Numbered from the stretch's first letter, positions 36,816 through 47,617 are shown. The stretch is DNA of 64,000 nt from Pseudomonas marginalis (GCF_001645105.1 NZ_LKEG01000041.1:76760-140759), one strand, 5' to 3'. The notes: a model not told the origin generated them from the sequence alone. Numbers and translations are program-made.

Positions 36816-38331
36816 CCGAGGCTGTGCCAGCTGCGGCCATCACGCTCCAGCAAGGCGTCGGCGGCGGCCGGGCCGTCCTCACCCGCCTTGTAGGCCTGGA
36901 TCCCGTCATCTTCCTTCCACGCATCGAGGAATGGCTGCACCGCACGCCAGCCGTTCTCGATGTTGTCGGCGCGCTGGAACAAGGTCTGGTCGCCGGTCAT
37001 GCAGTCGTAGATCAGGGTTTCGTACCCGGTAGACGGTTGCATCTCGAAGAAGTCCTTATAGGCAAAGCCCAACTGGATATTGGCCATGTCCAGGGTCGGC
37101 CCCGGCTTTTTCGCCAGCAGGTCGAACCACATGCCCTCATTCGGTTGGATCTGGATCTTCAAGTAGGTGGGCTTGAGCTCATCGACCTCGGTGTCACGAA
37201 ACTGCGCATACGGCGCGGGCTTGAAGCAGATGACGATTTCGGTGTCGCGCACGCTCATGCGCTTGCCGGTGCGCAGGTAGAACGGCACGCCGACCCAACG
37301 CCAGTTGTCGATCATCACCTTGAGGGCGACGAAGGTCTCGGTGCTGCTGTCAGGCGCCACGTTGGCTTCTTCGCGATAGCCCGGCAATTGTTTACCGCCA
37401 ATTTCGCCGGCGGTGTACTGCCCGCGTACCGAGTTGGCCCGCGCATCCTCCAGGGACCAAGGGCGTACGGCGCCAATCACCTTGGCTTTCTCGCCGCGCA
37501 CGGCGTCGGCGCCAAAGGCTGCAGGCGGCTCCATGGCCACCATCGCCAGCAGTTGGAACAGGTGATTGGGCACCATATCGCGCAACGTGCCGGTTTTTTC
37601 GAAGAAATTGCCACGCGTTTCTACGCCGACGGTTTCGGCGGCGGTGATTTGCACGTGGTCAATGTAATGGTTGTTCCAGAACGCTTCGAACAGCACGTTG
37701 GAGAAACGGCTGATCAGGATGTTCTGCACCGTTTCCTTGCCCAGGTAATGGTCGATGCGATAGATCTGCTTCTCGCTCATCACCTTGAGCAGGCTGGCGT
37801 TCAGCGCTTCGGCGGTGGCTAGGTCGGAGCCGAAGGGCTTCTCGATGACCACGCGACGGAAACTGTCGTCGGTCTCCGTCAGCAGGCCGGCACTGCCCAG
37901 GCGCTGCACCACGTCGCTGAAGAAGCGCGGTGCGGTTGCCAGGTAGAACACCGCGTTGCCGGTGCCGCTGTCGGCGATCTTCTTGCCGATGTCGGCGTAA
38001 GTGCTGTCGTCGAGGAAATCGCCCTCGACGTAGCTGATGCCCTTGGCCAATTGCGCCCACAGTTGTGGGTCGAGAGCGTTATCCGCGTTGCCCTTGACCT
38101 TGCTCGCGGCCTCGGTACGAATGAAGTCCTCGAGTTTCTTGGCGAAATCGGCATCGCTGATGGCGTTGTGATCAACGCCGACAATGCGCAAGCCATCGGC
38201 CAGCAGCCCATCCCGACTGAGGTTGTACAACGCCGGCATCAGCAGGCGCTTTACAAGGTCACCATGGGCACCAAACAGAAACAGGGTGGTGGGCGGAGCG
38301 GGTTCGGCCTTGAGTTTCTTGCCGTTGGCGG

Positions 38332-38335
<4 letters not shown>
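36812..38335 (-). CDS. zwf: Glucose-6-phosphate 1-dehydrogenase
   Basis: A 507-aa enzyme that oxidises glucose 6-phosphate to 6-phosphogluconolactone with NAD(P)+. The cofactor motif is [18 protein letters not shown] near residue 20. The active-site segment [15 protein letters not shown] near residue 197 holds the catalytic His and Lys. It overlaps both neighbours by 4 bases. Its partner here is gnd rather than pgl-eda, so this is likely one of several zwf copies usual in pseudomonads. Confidence 0.95.
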
Positions 38336-39315
<980 letters not shown>

Positions 39316-39432
39316 GTGCTGATGCTCCTAACTACTAAAAAATGTGTGACATAGTTTATAGCGCAATGAGGCTAATGAGGGTTAGTCCAGAGCGGATCCG
39401 TGTAGTTTCATGACAAAAAAGTAGCCATCATT

Positions 39433-39447
39433 TCACCATCACGGTGA
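39433..39447. promoter_or_regulatory. TCACC-N5-GGTGA dyad in the gnd upstream region
   Basis: TCACCATCACGGTGA lies about 120 bp upstream of gnd in an AT-rich stretch, in the region shared with a divergent small gene. It may be an operator. I cannot name the regulator. Confidence 0.3.
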
Positions 39448-39584
39448 TAAAAGTCACAGGACCGTGAAAAATAAAAAAGTTCCCTTGTTACAAAAAAGAA
39501 TTCAGAATTGCTTCCGACTGATGCCGAGAACCTCGAATCAAGCGTTCTGGCACCGCGATCTACCGGCTATTTGCGAGGTAAGCA

Positions 39585-39764
39585 ATGAGCACAGCACAGA
39601 TGACCCGCCCGCCACAGACCCTCTACGTCAACATCCGTCGTGATGAGTTGCGTCAGTTGAAGGACGAACGCGATCAACTGCAGCAGGAAGTCCTGCGCCT
39701 GCGTTCGCACATCATCCAAGCCCAGCTGGACCAGCCTTCCAGCGCCCAGCCTGCACTCTGCTAA
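39585..39764 (+). CDS. Small coiled-coil protein, 59 aa
   Basis: An ORF beginning MSTAQMTRPPQTLYVNIRRD, with GAGG 7 bases upstream. The middle (RQLKDERDQLQQEVLRLRSH) is a clear heptad coiled coil. It ends QPALC. Codon use matches neighbouring genes. Divergent from gnd. Probably a real small protein that oligomerises; function unknown. Confidence 0.65.
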   Translation: MSTAQMTRPPQTLYVNIRRDELRQLKDERDQLQQEVLRLRSHIIQAQLDQPSSAQPALC

Positions 39765-39924
39765 GCCTCGTCACCACTTTGTAAGATAACGGCTACATAA
39801 ATCTCACAAAGTTTTCACATGCCCCTCCCGATACTCCCGCCCGAAGGGCCACCCCATGCAAGGGTGGCCTCTGTTGCGTGCGCCCCTGCGCGTCAACTGA
39901 AAAATTATCGGGTTGGAGCGCTGG

Positions 39925-41673
39925 ATGGCGATGTTCAAACGCAGCACCACGTCTGCGAAAGGCTTTGATTGGGCCGGTTTTGGCTGGTTGTTTCTGTTTT
40001 TCTGGTACTTCTCGGGTATTACCCAACTGCTGATCCAACTGACCGGCACCTCCGGTTTCAGTGGCTTTCGCCAAGCTTTTTTCATGAGTGCGCTGTGGCT
40101 GGCGCCGATGCTGCTGTTCCCTCGCCGTACGCGCCTGCTCGCCGCCTTGATCGGTGTGGTGCTATGGGCGTGCTCCATGGCCAGCCTGGGTTATTTCTTC
40201 ATCTACCAGCAGGAATTCTCCCAAAGCGTCATCTTCATCATGTTCGAGTCGAACATCTCTGAAGCCGGCGAATACGCCACCCAGTATTTTGCCTGGTGGA
40301 TCGTGCTGGCGTTCATTGCCCACACCGCCTTCGCCGTATTCCTGTGGACGCGCCTGCGCCCGGTCTACCTGCCTCGCGGCCAGTCGATGCTGGCAGCTGC
40401 AGCGATTGTTGTGGCGGTGGTGGGTTATCCGCTGGTCAAGCAGATCGCCACCAGTGACAACATGGAACAGGCCATCGATCGCTTTGAAACCCGTATCGAA
40501 CCCGCCGTGCCGTGGCAGATGATCGTGGCATACCGTCGCTACACCGAACAGCTGGACAACATGCAAGGCATGCTCACCAGCGCCAGCCAGATCCCGCCCT
40601 TGAAGAACCTCAAGGACAGCATGGCCGGCCAGCCGTCCACGTTGGTGCTGGTGATCGGCGAGTCCACCAACCGTCAGCGTATGAGCCTCTATGGCTACCC
40701 GCGCAACACCACGCCCGAGCTGGACAAGCTGCGCGACCAACTGGCCGTGTTCAATAATGTCATCACCCCGCGCCCCTACACCATCGAAGCGCTGCAACAG
40801 GTGCTGACCTTCGCCGACGAAGAAAACCCGGACCTGTACCTCAAGACCCCGTCGATTGTCAGCGTGATGAAGCAGGCCGGCTACAAGACCTACTGGATCA
40901 CCAACCAGCAGACCATGACCAAGCGCAACACCATGCTCACGACGTTCTCGGAACAGGCCGACGAGCAGGTGTACCTGAACAACAACCGCAACCAAAACGC
41001 CCGCCAATACGACGGTGACGTGCTCGCGCCCTTCTCCAAGGCCCTGGCCGACCCTGCCGAGCGCAAGTTCATCGTGGTGCACTTGCTGGGCACTCACATG
41101 AGCTACCAGTACCGCTACCCGCCGACCTTCGATAAGTTCACCGACCGCCAGGGCGTGCCGGATGGCGTCAGTGATGCACAGTTGCCGACCTACAACAGCT
41201 ACGACAATGCCGTGCTGTACAACGACTTTGTGGTGTCGAGCCTGATCAAGGACTACGCCAAGACCGACCCCAACGGCTTCCTGCTGTACCTGTCGGACCA
41301 TGGTGAAGACGTCTTCGACTCCGCCGGCCACAGCACCCTGGGCCGCAACGAAGGCAAGCCGACAGCGCCGATGTACACCATCCCGTTCATGGCCTACGCC
41401 TCACCGAAATGGCGCGAAACCCACGACTGGAGTTTCGCCGGCGACCTGCAACGCCCGTACAGCAGTTCGCAGTTGATTCATACCTGGGCCGACCTGGCCG
41501 GGCTGAGTTTCGATGAATGGGACCGCAGCAAGAGCCTGGTCAGCGACAGCTTCAAGCCACGCCCCTTGTTGATCGGCAACCCCTACGAGCGCCAGCAGAA
41601 AGGCTTGATCGACTTCAGCTTGATCAAACCGAAAAAGGCCACCACCGAGGTGGTACTCCAAGCACCGCTGTAA
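39925..41673 (+). CDS. cptA: Phosphoethanolamine transferase, CptA/EptA family
   Basis: A 582-aa inner-membrane enzyme. Start chosen at ATG 39925 (MAMFKRSTTS) because GGAG lies 6 bases upstream; a TTG four codons earlier is the alternative. There are four to five N-terminal membrane segments (residues ~15-175), then a periplasmic sulfatase-fold domain. Metal and catalytic residues are visible: GESTNRQRM (Glu), PRPYTIEALQQ (Thr nucleophile), SDHGEDVFDS (Asp-His) and AGHSTLG (His). The enzyme adds phosphoethanolamine to lipid A or core heptose. Sequence order is nearest CptA, which targets core heptose; the exact acceptor is inferred. Confidence 0.87.
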   Translation: MAMFKRSTTSAKGFDWAGFGWLFLFFWYFSGITQLLIQLTGTSGFSGFRQAFFMSALWLAPMLLFPRRTRLLAALIGVVLWACSMASLGYFFIYQQEFSQSVIFIMFESNISEAGEYATQYFAWWIVLAFIAHTAFAVFLWTRLRPVYLPRGQSMLAAAAIVVAVVGYPLVKQIATSDNMEQAIDRFETRIEPAVPWQMIVAYRRYTEQLDNMQGMLTSASQIPPLKNLKDSMAGQPSTLVLVIGESTNRQRMSLYGYPRNTTPELDKLRDQLAVFNNVITPRPYTIEALQQVLTFADEENPDLYLKTPSIVSVMKQAGYKTYWITNQQTMTKRNTMLTTFSEQADEQVYLNNNRNQNARQYDGDVLAPFSKALADPAERKFIVVHLLGTHMSYQYRYPPTFDKFTDRQGVPDGVSDAQLPTYNSYDNAVLYNDFVVSSLIKDYAKTDPNGFLLYLSDHGEDVFDSAGHSTLGRNEGKPTAPMYTIPFMAYASPKWRETHDWSFAGDLQRPYSSSQLIHTWADLAGLSFDEWDRSKSLVSDSFKPRPLLIGNPYERQQKGLIDFSLIKPKKATTEVVLQAPL

Positions 41674-41676
41674 CAG

Positions 41677-41695
41677 AAAGATAACAATCATTCTC
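41677..41695. promoter_or_regulatory. Fur-box-like site upstream of the TonB-dependent receptor
   Basis: AAAGATAACAATCATTCTC matches the 19-bp Fur consensus at about 13 positions, with the right half (AATCATTCTC) strong. It lies about 93 bp before the receptor gene. Confidence 0.6.
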
Positions 41696-41787
41696 GTTTA
41701 AGCCTAAAGTTCCACGCCTCCTTTCGTCTTTGAGCCAAGGCCTTCTCTTACTGAGAAGGCTGCAAAGACGACAAGGAGTCTTCCGCG

Positions 41788-44031
41788 ATGTTTGCGCCCT
41801 TTACCCGTTCCATGACCTTTACCCTCGGCCTCTTCAGCGTGGTGGTGAGCCCGGACCTGCTGGCTGAAACCAACCCCGAAAGCTACACCCTCAAAGACAA
41901 CACCCTCGAACTCGGTGCCACGCGCATCAGTGCCGATGGCCTCGGGGCTACCACCGAGCACACCGGGGCCTACACCACCGGTTCGATGAGCACCGCCACC
42001 CGCCTGAACCTGTCCGTCAAGGAAACCCCGCAGTCCATCTCGGTGATCACTCGCCAGCAAATGGATGACTTCAACCTCAACACCTTGACCGAAGTGCTGC
42101 GCCAGACCACGGGCATCAACGTCCAGCACAACGACTCCGACCGTGTGTCCTACTCGTCCCGTGGCTATGGCATCAACAACTTCCAGATTGACGGGATGCT
42201 CAACACCTTCGGCTACATGAAGTCGGATTCCGATACCATCATTTACGACCGCATCGAGGTGGTTCGCGGTGCCACGGGCTTGACCACCGGCGCCGGCGAC
42301 CCGTCGGCCACGGTGAACATGGTGCGCAAGCGCCCCACCGCCCAGTGGCAGGCCAAAACCGGCATCAGCGGTGGCAGCCATGACAACTACTACAGCTACG
42401 TGGATGTCGGCGGCCCCCTGGCATACGACGGCAAGCTGCGCGGGCGCACGGTGCTGGCCTACCGCGACAGCCAGTCGTTCCGCGACAACTACGGGCTGCA
42501 GCGAGCAGTCGGCTACGGCATTCTCGAAGGCGACCTGTCAGACGATACTGTGCTGGCCGTGGGGTTTGATTACCAGAACAAACAGGTCCAAGGCACTTCC
42601 TGGGGCACCGTGCCTTACTGGAACAGCCAGGGTGGCAAGGCCGGGCTCTCACGCTCCACCAATATGGCGGCGCACTGGAGTTCCTGGCCACTGACGGACA
42701 AGACCACCTTCGCCACCCTCGACCATCGCCTGGGCGGCGACTGGCATGTGAAGGCCGCCTACACCCATCGACAAAGCGACACGGATGGCAAGGTGTACTA
42801 CGGCGGTGCGGGGTTCCCCAACGCTGACCGCAGCGGCATGACGGCATGGGCAAGCCATATGCTCGGCACCTCGAGAATGGAGGCGGTTGATCTCAACCTC
42901 GCCGGCAGCTACGCGTTGCTGGGTCGAGAGCATGAACTGATGATGGGCTATGGCGAGGCCACGCAACGCGACGTCTCCCCCTTCATGCGCAGCAGCCTGC
43001 CTGCCAGCTACTACAGCATCGAAGACTGGAAACACATGGGCGGGATCGGCAAGTTTGCCGACACCGTCACTGACCTCAAGGGCGAGCACAGCAGCAAGCA
43101 GCAGAAGGCCGGCTACCTGGCCACGCGCCTGAGCCTGACCGAACGCTTGCATGCGGTACTGGGCAGCCGCTACGGCAGTTGGGAACTGGTCAGCGCTGCG
43201 CCTGCCTATAACGCCGACAACCAACTGACCGCCGCCAACAAGACCCGCCAGACCCACAACGATATGTGGACGCCCTATGCCGGGCTGCTCTACGACATCA
43301 CCCCGCAATACACCGTTTACGCGAGCTACACCGACATCTTCAAGCCGCAAAGCCTAAAGGACGCCAGCAAGAAATACCTAGAGCCCGTGGTGGGCAGCAA
43401 CTATGAGGTGGGGATCAAGGGCAGTCTGCTGGAGGAGCGACTGAACGTGGCGGCTGCGTATTTCTGGAGCACACAGGACAACGTCGCGGAGCGGGATGAT
43501 TCGGTACCGCCGAACCCGACCACAGGCGAGGAGTACTACAAGTCCGGCGGTAAAGGTAACAAGGTGAATGGCTTCGAGCTGGAGGTGGCCGGCGAGGTGA
43601 TGCCGGACTGGAACCTGACGGCAGGCTATACCTATACCCACTCGGTGAATGGCTCCGACAAGCGCAACAACACCGGCCAGCCGCTGAACCTGCTGAAGGT
43701 GTCCAGCGCCTATCGGCTACCGGGCTCATGGCGCAACCTGACGGTCGGCGGCGCCGTGAGCTGGCAGAGCGAAATCTACGATTTCAGCAACAGGCCGACA
43801 GGCGCTCGGGACGGTGACGGAAACCGGATCACCACGCGGGCGAAAATCACCCAGCAGGCCTACTCCGTGGTCAACCTGATGTCGCGCTACCAGTTTGACG
43901 AACATGTTTCGGCGTCGGTCAACGTCAACAATCTATTTGATAAAAAATATTACGAGCGCGTCGGTTTCTATAACGGCGTGTATTGGGGTGACCCACGTTC
44001 GATCACCTTGGCACTGGATTGGAAGCTGTAA
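41788..44031 (+). CDS. TonB-dependent siderophore receptor
   Basis: A 747-aa outer-membrane receptor. A signal peptide (to about residue 27, PDLLAET) is followed by a TonB-box region (NTLELGATRISADGL). The plug domain has KETPQSISVITRQQMDDFN and IDGMLNTFGYMKSDSDTIIYDRIEVVRGATGL. A 22-strand barrel ends in SITLALDWKL. There is no N-terminal signalling (STN) domain, so it should not drive a FecI/FecR-type cascade itself. An upstream Fur-like box suggests iron repression. It is of the ferric-siderophore (FpvA/FhuE-like) class; the ligand is not predictable. Confidence 0.92.
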   Translation: MFAPFTRSMTFTLGLFSVVVSPDLLAETNPESYTLKDNTLELGATRISADGLGATTEHTGAYTTGSMSTATRLNLSVKETPQSISVITRQQMDDFNLNTLTEVLRQTTGINVQHNDSDRVSYSSRGYGINNFQIDGMLNTFGYMKSDSDTIIYDRIEVVRGATGLTTGAGDPSATVNMVRKRPTAQWQAKTGISGGSHDNYYSYVDVGGPLAYDGKLRGRTVLAYRDSQSFRDNYGLQRAVGYGILEGDLSDDTVLAVGFDYQNKQVQGTSWGTVPYWNSQGGKAGLSRSTNMAAHWSSWPLTDKTTFATLDHRLGGDWHVKAAYTHRQSDTDGKVYYGGAGFPNADRSGMTAWASHMLGTSRMEAVDLNLAGSYALLGREHELMMGYGEATQRDVSPFMRSSLPASYYSIEDWKHMGGIGKFADTVTDLKGEHSSKQQKAGYLATRLSLTERLHAVLGSRYGSWELVSAAPAYNADNQLTAANKTRQTHNDMWTPYAGLLYDITPQYTVYASYTDIFKPQSLKDASKKYLEPVVGSNYEVGIKGSLLEERLNVAAAYFWSTQDNVAERDDSVPPNPTTGEEYYKSGGKGNKVNGFELEVAGEVMPDWNLTAGYTYTHSVNGSDKRNNTGQPLNLLKVSSAYRLPGSWRNLTVGGAVSWQSEIYDFSNRPTGARDGDGNRITTRAKITQQAYSVVNLMSRYQFDEHVSASVNVNNLFDKKYYERVGFYNGVYWGDPRSITLALDWKL

Positions 44032-44038
44032 GATTTTT

Positions 44039-44079
44039 TAACCAGGAGTTAACGAAATTGTTAACTTCTGGTTTTTTTC
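44039..44079 (+). terminator. Terminator of the TonB-dependent receptor gene
   Basis: AACCAG-AAGTTAAC-type arms (AACCAGGAGTTAAC with GTTAACTTCTGGTT, one mismatch) close over GAAATT and are followed by TTTTTT. It starts 8 bases past the stop codon. Confidence 0.9.
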
Positions 44080-44175
44080 GCGTTAATTCCTACTTAATAA
44101 ATCGACTCCACACTCGCCCCATGAATCTGATCAAGGACAGAGCGGATACCGATCACTTTTAATGGGAACACTGCC

Positions 44176-44397
44176 ATGAAACTCTCCACCTTGATGCTTG
44201 CCACCCTGATGACCCTGACCTCTGCCGCGGCCTTTGCCGAAGGCGGTTCGGAGCGTTCGAAGGCGTTCTACAACGACTTCGCGTTCATGCAGCAAAAGAC
44301 CCACGGCACCGCTGAACAAACCGCGCAGGCCGATGGAAAAAACATGAAGAAAGAGGCGACCGATAAATCCACCGCCGAGCAACAACCGAATACTTGA
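44176..44397 (+). CDS. Small secreted protein, 73 aa
   Basis: A 73-aa protein with a clear signal peptide (MKLSTLMLATLMTLTSAAAFA, cleavage at about residue 21), leaving a short hydrophilic chain (EGGSERSKAFYNDFAFMQQK) rich in K, T, A and Q. No domain is recognised. It has its own terminator 66 bp downstream. Function unknown; probably periplasmic. Confidence 0.75.
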   Translation: MKLSTLMLATLMTLTSAAAFAEGGSERSKAFYNDFAFMQQKTHGTAEQTAQADGKNMKKEATDKSTAEQQPNT

Positions 44398-44463
44398 TTC
44401 AACTGCGAATTTGATTTAACCGCACTGCCCTTTACCATTCCGCTCCTATGGCTAAGGTGAACT

Positions 44464-44491
44464 TGGCGCCATTTAATGGCGCCTTTTTTTT
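44464..44491 (+). terminator. Rho-independent terminator
   Basis: GGCGCCAT pairs with ATGGCGCC over TTA, followed by eight Ts on the plus strand. It ends the small secreted-protein gene. Confidence 0.9.
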
Positions 44492-44503
44492 GCCACTTAT
44501 TGA

Positions 44504-44995
44504 TTAAAGCGGTTTGTTCCAGAACAACATGCGCCCATGGGCCGGATCAAATTTCGAGTCATCAAAGCCGAACTTGCGATACGCCGCTTGAGCCACATCA
44601 TTGCCTTCAAGCACTTCGAGGGTGATCTTGCAGCAGCCACGCTGCCGGGCGATTTCCTCGACCTTCTGCAGCATTTTCTGGCTCAACCCCAAACCACGAA
44701 AAGCCCCCATCACCACCACGTCGTGAACGTTAACCAGCGGGCGACACGCAAACGTGGAGAAACCTTCAAAGCAGTTCACCAGCCCCGCCGGCTCACCCCC
44801 CACAAACGCCAGCACGCTGAACGCATGGGGGCGCTTGGCCAGTTCACCCGGCAGTTGCTCCAGCAGGTCGGCGGGCAGGCTGTGGCCTCCGCCCATCGGG
44901 TCTTCGGCGTAATGGTTGAGCACATGGCCAATCGCTTCGGCATGCACGGGGTTGGTGTAACTGGCTTGCAGCACCAGGATATCTGGGGTGTCCAT
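44504..44995 (-). CDS. GNAT-family N-acetyltransferase
   Basis: A 163-aa enzyme. The acetyl-CoA-binding block VNVHDVVVMGAFRGLGLSQKML (residues ~90-112, with the Q/RxxGxG/A-like loop) and the following EVLEGNDVAQAAYRKFGF are typical of GNAT folds. Start placed at ATG 44995 (MDTPDILV) with GAGG 6 bases upstream; an ATG two codons earlier is possible. Substrate unknown. Convergent with the small secreted-protein gene. Confidence 0.88.
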   Translation of the reverse strand: MDTPDILVLQASYTNPVHAEAIGHVLNHYAEDPMGGGHSLPADLLEQLPGELAKRPHAFSVLAFVGGEPAGLVNCFEGFSTFACRPLVNVHDVVVMGAFRGLGLSQKMLQKVEEIARQRGCCKITLEVLEGNDVAQAAYRKFGFDDSKFDPAHGRMLFWNKPL

Positions 44996-45167
44996 TTCCA
45001 TCCTCGATCACGATTACAAGGGAATCGCTCCCTGTGAGGGGCACGATTGTAAGCGTGGAGCAGGAGGCAGATGAAGGAGATTAACTACAAATATGCGCAT
45101 GAAAGCGCGAAGGTTGACCCTTCGAAAATTCGCAATCAGCTGATTCCGAGGTTTTTTCGCACAGACG

Positions 45168-46271
45168 TCAGCCAAAGCGCTGCAATTGCATTTCTTGCAG
45201 ACGGCTCAGTGTCCTGCGAAACGGGAATTCCAGATAGCCCTCGGTATAGAGGCTCTCCAAAGGCACCTGCGCCTCGATAAATAACGGCACTTTGCGGTCG
45301 TAGCACTCGTCCACCAGGGCGATAAACCGACGTACGCTGTCATCGTGCACCGACAACGCCGGCAATTCGCGATCACCGGCCACCACACGCAGGGCACCGT
45401 CTTCGGTGCCGCGTGCAATCCGGCCCGGGCGTTTCTGCGCGCTGAGGTTGGGCACTTCGCCCAGCAGGATCGCCTTGAAGCGATCGCACAACAGCATGAA
45501 ATCCATTGCGGCCAGGGGCTGTTCGCACAGGTCGGCGTAGCGGCACCAGAGCACCGTGGCGCCGGACCGCACGGCGACGATGGAACGATGCCCCACGACA
45601 ACCGGCCCGCTGTGGGTGGGCTGGCCTTCGGCCAACTGCTCGAACACGCCCGCCAGCGCCTCGGGCTGATTGACCCAGTAGCGCTGAATACCCGCGCCCG
45701 GGTGCAACCGGTGATCCTCCCCGCCGTCCACCGTGACCACTTGCATGTGCTGCTTTATCGCTGCAATTCCCGGCAAAAAACGCTCTCGGTTGAAGCCGTC
45801 GGCATACAACTGATCGGGCGGTTGGTTCGACGTGCAGACCATCACCACGCCCTCCTCGAACATCACCTGGAACAGGCGCCCGAGGATGATCGCGTCACCA
45901 ATGTCATTGACGAACAGTTCATCGAAACACAACACCCGTACTGCCTGGCTCAGTTCCCGCGCCAGGGCCTGCAAGGGGTCGTGAGTACCGGTCAGTTGGA
46001 ACAAGCGCTGATGCACCCACCCCATGAAGTGATGAAAATGCTGGCGGCGCGCGGGCACCCGCAGGCTTTGGTAGAACTGATCCATCAACCAGGTCTTGCC
46101 ACGCCCGACCGGCCCCCACAGGTACACACCGGCAATCGGCGCCTGGCCGTGGTGCAGGGCATGGTGGCAGGCTTGCAGGGCATCCACCGCCTGGCGCTGG
46201 GCGTCGTCGGCAACGAAACCCGGTTGAGCAATGGCGTGTTGGTAGGCAGCGAGGGGCGAGTCGAAAGTCAT
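45168..46271 (-). CDS. zapE: ZapE/AFG1-type ATPase
   Basis: A 367-aa P-loop ATPase of the AFG1/ZapE family. Walker A is GPVGRGKTWLMDQFY near residue 53 and Walker B is LCFDELFVNDIGDA near residue 115. ICTSNQPP-like sensor sequence (VCTSNQPPDQLYADGFNRERFLP) is diagnostic. ZapE destabilises FtsZ rings under stress. Pseudomonads often carry two paralogues; the canonical one usually neighbours ribosomal protein genes, so this may be the second copy. Confidence 0.88.
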   Translation of the reverse strand: MTFDSPLAAYQHAIAQPGFVADDAQRQAVDALQACHHALHHGQAPIAGVYLWGPVGRGKTWLMDQFYQSLRVPARRQHFHHFMGWVHQRLFQLTGTHDPLQALARELSQAVRVLCFDELFVNDIGDAIILGRLFQVMFEEGVVMVCTSNQPPDQLYADGFNRERFLPGIAAIKQHMQVVTVDGGEDHRLHPGAGIQRYWVNQPEALAGVFEQLAEGQPTHSGPVVVGHRSIVAVRSGATVLWCRYADLCEQPLAAMDFMLLCDRFKAILLGEVPNLSAQKRPGRIARGTEDGALRVVAGDRELPALSVHDDSVRRFIALVDECYDRKVPLFIEAQVPLESLYTEGYLEFPFRRTLSRLQEMQLQRFG

Positions 46272-46286
46272 GCCCGCCAGTATGAC

Positions 46287-46622
46287 CTACAGGGAAATAT
46301 CCAGCCGTGAAATCTTGCCCTGCGCATTCAACCGAAAGGTGTAGCGCAGCTCCAATGGGCTGCCGGGGAAATTGCCGGACACCACATTGCTGACCAACAC
46401 CTTGCCGGTACGGTGTTGCACCTTGAGCACTTCGACCCGTGGTTGGTAACGACGCCCGGTGTCTTCCATCCAGCGCGCAATGGCGGCGGTGCCAACACGG
46501 TGCTGGCCCTCATCGAACACGTTGGCATCCTCGGCAAAACACTCGGCGACAGCCGAGGTGTCACGGGTATTGGCCGCCGCGAGATAGGCCGCGATGGCCG
46601 GCGCCAACTCAGGGATAGACAT
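46287..46622 (-). CDS. SnoaL/NTF2-like domain protein
   Basis: A 111-aa single-domain protein with the cone-shaped NTF2-like pattern: AIAAYLAAANTRDTSAVAEC, then FAEDANVFDEGQHRVGTAAI, then strands LRYTFRLNAQGKISRLDISL. Such proteins are ligand binders or small isomerases; no specific catalytic residues are evident. AGGAG lies about 8 bases upstream of the ATG. Between a WYL regulator and zapE on the same strand; the regulator may control it. Confidence 0.82.
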   Translation of the reverse strand: MSIPELAPAIAAYLAAANTRDTSAVAECFAEDANVFDEGQHRVGTAAIARWMEDTGRRYQPRVEVLKVQHRTGKVLVSNVVSGNFPGSPLELRYTFRLNAQGKISRLDISL

Positions 46623-46674
46623 GGCACAGCTCCTTTCCAGATGATTTGTGCGGCCATGCTAAGCCAGGGTTGTG

Positions 46675-47391
46675 TCAGTTTTTGTCAGGAGTAAACGGCG
46701 CGGACTCACTCTGCTCCATCAACTTGCGCCAGGCCCGCAGCCAGTCACTGCGGCGCCCCGGATAACGCTCACCGCACGCTTCGGCATTCGCCACACGGTC
46801 GGTACGAAAGGTGCGATAGGCGCCGCGTAACTCGCACCAGGCCACGATCACCCGCACCTCATTCAAGAACCCCAGGGCCAGTGGCCAGATCAGGCGTTGG
46901 CTTTGGGTCTGGCTGGCGTCCGCGTAATCGATGTGCAACTTGGCCTGGTGGCGGATGGCATCGCGAAATACATTCAGGGGCACACGGTTTTCCGGGTAGC
47001 CGAACCCTGGCGGACCGGGCAGCAGCGTCGGGTTGCGCAAGGCTTCCTGGGCGGCCGGGTCAAGCACATCGGCGATTTTTGCCAGGGCATTGGCGGCGGC
47101 GCGGCTGAGCACGTCATCGCCGCGTTGGTCCACATAACGCAAGCCGAGCACGATGGCTTCGGTTTCCTCGGCGTTCAACATCAAGGGCGGCAGAAACAAG
47201 CCGCTGCGCAGCACATACCCTACCCCCGCCTCGCCAAAAATCGGTGCACCCAAGGCCGTCAGCTCAGCAATATCGCGGTACAGCGTACGCTCGGACACCT
47301 CCAACTGCGCCGCCAGCACGGCAGCGGTCACCGGACGTTTCTTACCCCGCAGGGCCTGGAGCAAAGTCAGAAGACGAGTGGTACGCGACAC
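46675..47391 (-). CDS. YafY-type HTH and WYL-domain regulator
   Basis: A 238-aa regulator with an N-terminal HTH_11 (LTLLQALRGKKRPVTAAVLA, then VSERTLYRDIAELTALGAPI) and a C-terminal WYL domain (IDYADASQTQSQRLIWPLAL, then VIVAWCELRGAYRTFRTDRV). The family often senses small molecules or nucleic acid. Its likely target is the adjacent NTF2-like gene, 52 bp downstream. Confidence 0.9.
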   Translation of the reverse strand: MSRTTRLLTLLQALRGKKRPVTAAVLAAQLEVSERTLYRDIAELTALGAPIFGEAGVGYVLRSGLFLPPLMLNAEETEAIVLGLRYVDQRGDDVLSRAAANALAKIADVLDPAAQEALRNPTLLPGPPGFGYPENRVPLNVFRDAIRHQAKLHIDYADASQTQSQRLIWPLALGFLNEVRVIVAWCELRGAYRTFRTDRVANAEACGERYPGRRSDWLRAWRKLMEQSESAPFTPDKN

Positions 47392-47515
47392 AGGAATGCC
47401 TGCCGAAAAAGGAAACGTGCCGCAGCTTAGCAGAGCCCCCTGTCAGAAAACGTCAGCAGTAAAAAAGCCCCTTGACCGCCTACATTGCAGGCTGGGGTCA
47501 GGGTCAGGGTCTGCG

Positions 47516-47556
47516 AAAATAAAACACCCTGCGAAAGCGCAGCCTTCGCAGGGTGT
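47516..47556 (-). terminator. Rho-independent terminator for pepN
   Basis: On the minus strand ACACCCTGCGAA pairs perfectly with TTCGCAGGGTGT over a 9-base loop and is followed by TTTTATTTT. It is the second of two hairpins after pepN. Confidence 0.85.
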
Positions 47557-47574
47557 GGGGGTGACCCTCTCATT

Positions 47575-47602
47575 AAACGGCCTGGTGAACAGGCCGTTTT
47601 TT
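47575..47602. terminator. Hairpin immediately downstream of pepN
   Basis: AAACGGCCTG pairs with CAGGCCGTTT over GTGAA. The better T run is on the plus strand, so it may protect pepN from opposing transcription as well as aid its end. Confidence 0.75.
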
Positions 47603-47617
47603 ATTCAACACTGCCGC

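Noticed and set aside
45071..45280. A 69-codon plus-strand frame with a reasonable ribosome-binding site
   Set aside because: Its 3' half overlaps zapE antisense and turns into shadow-like sequence; no family resemblance. Possible but unsupported.
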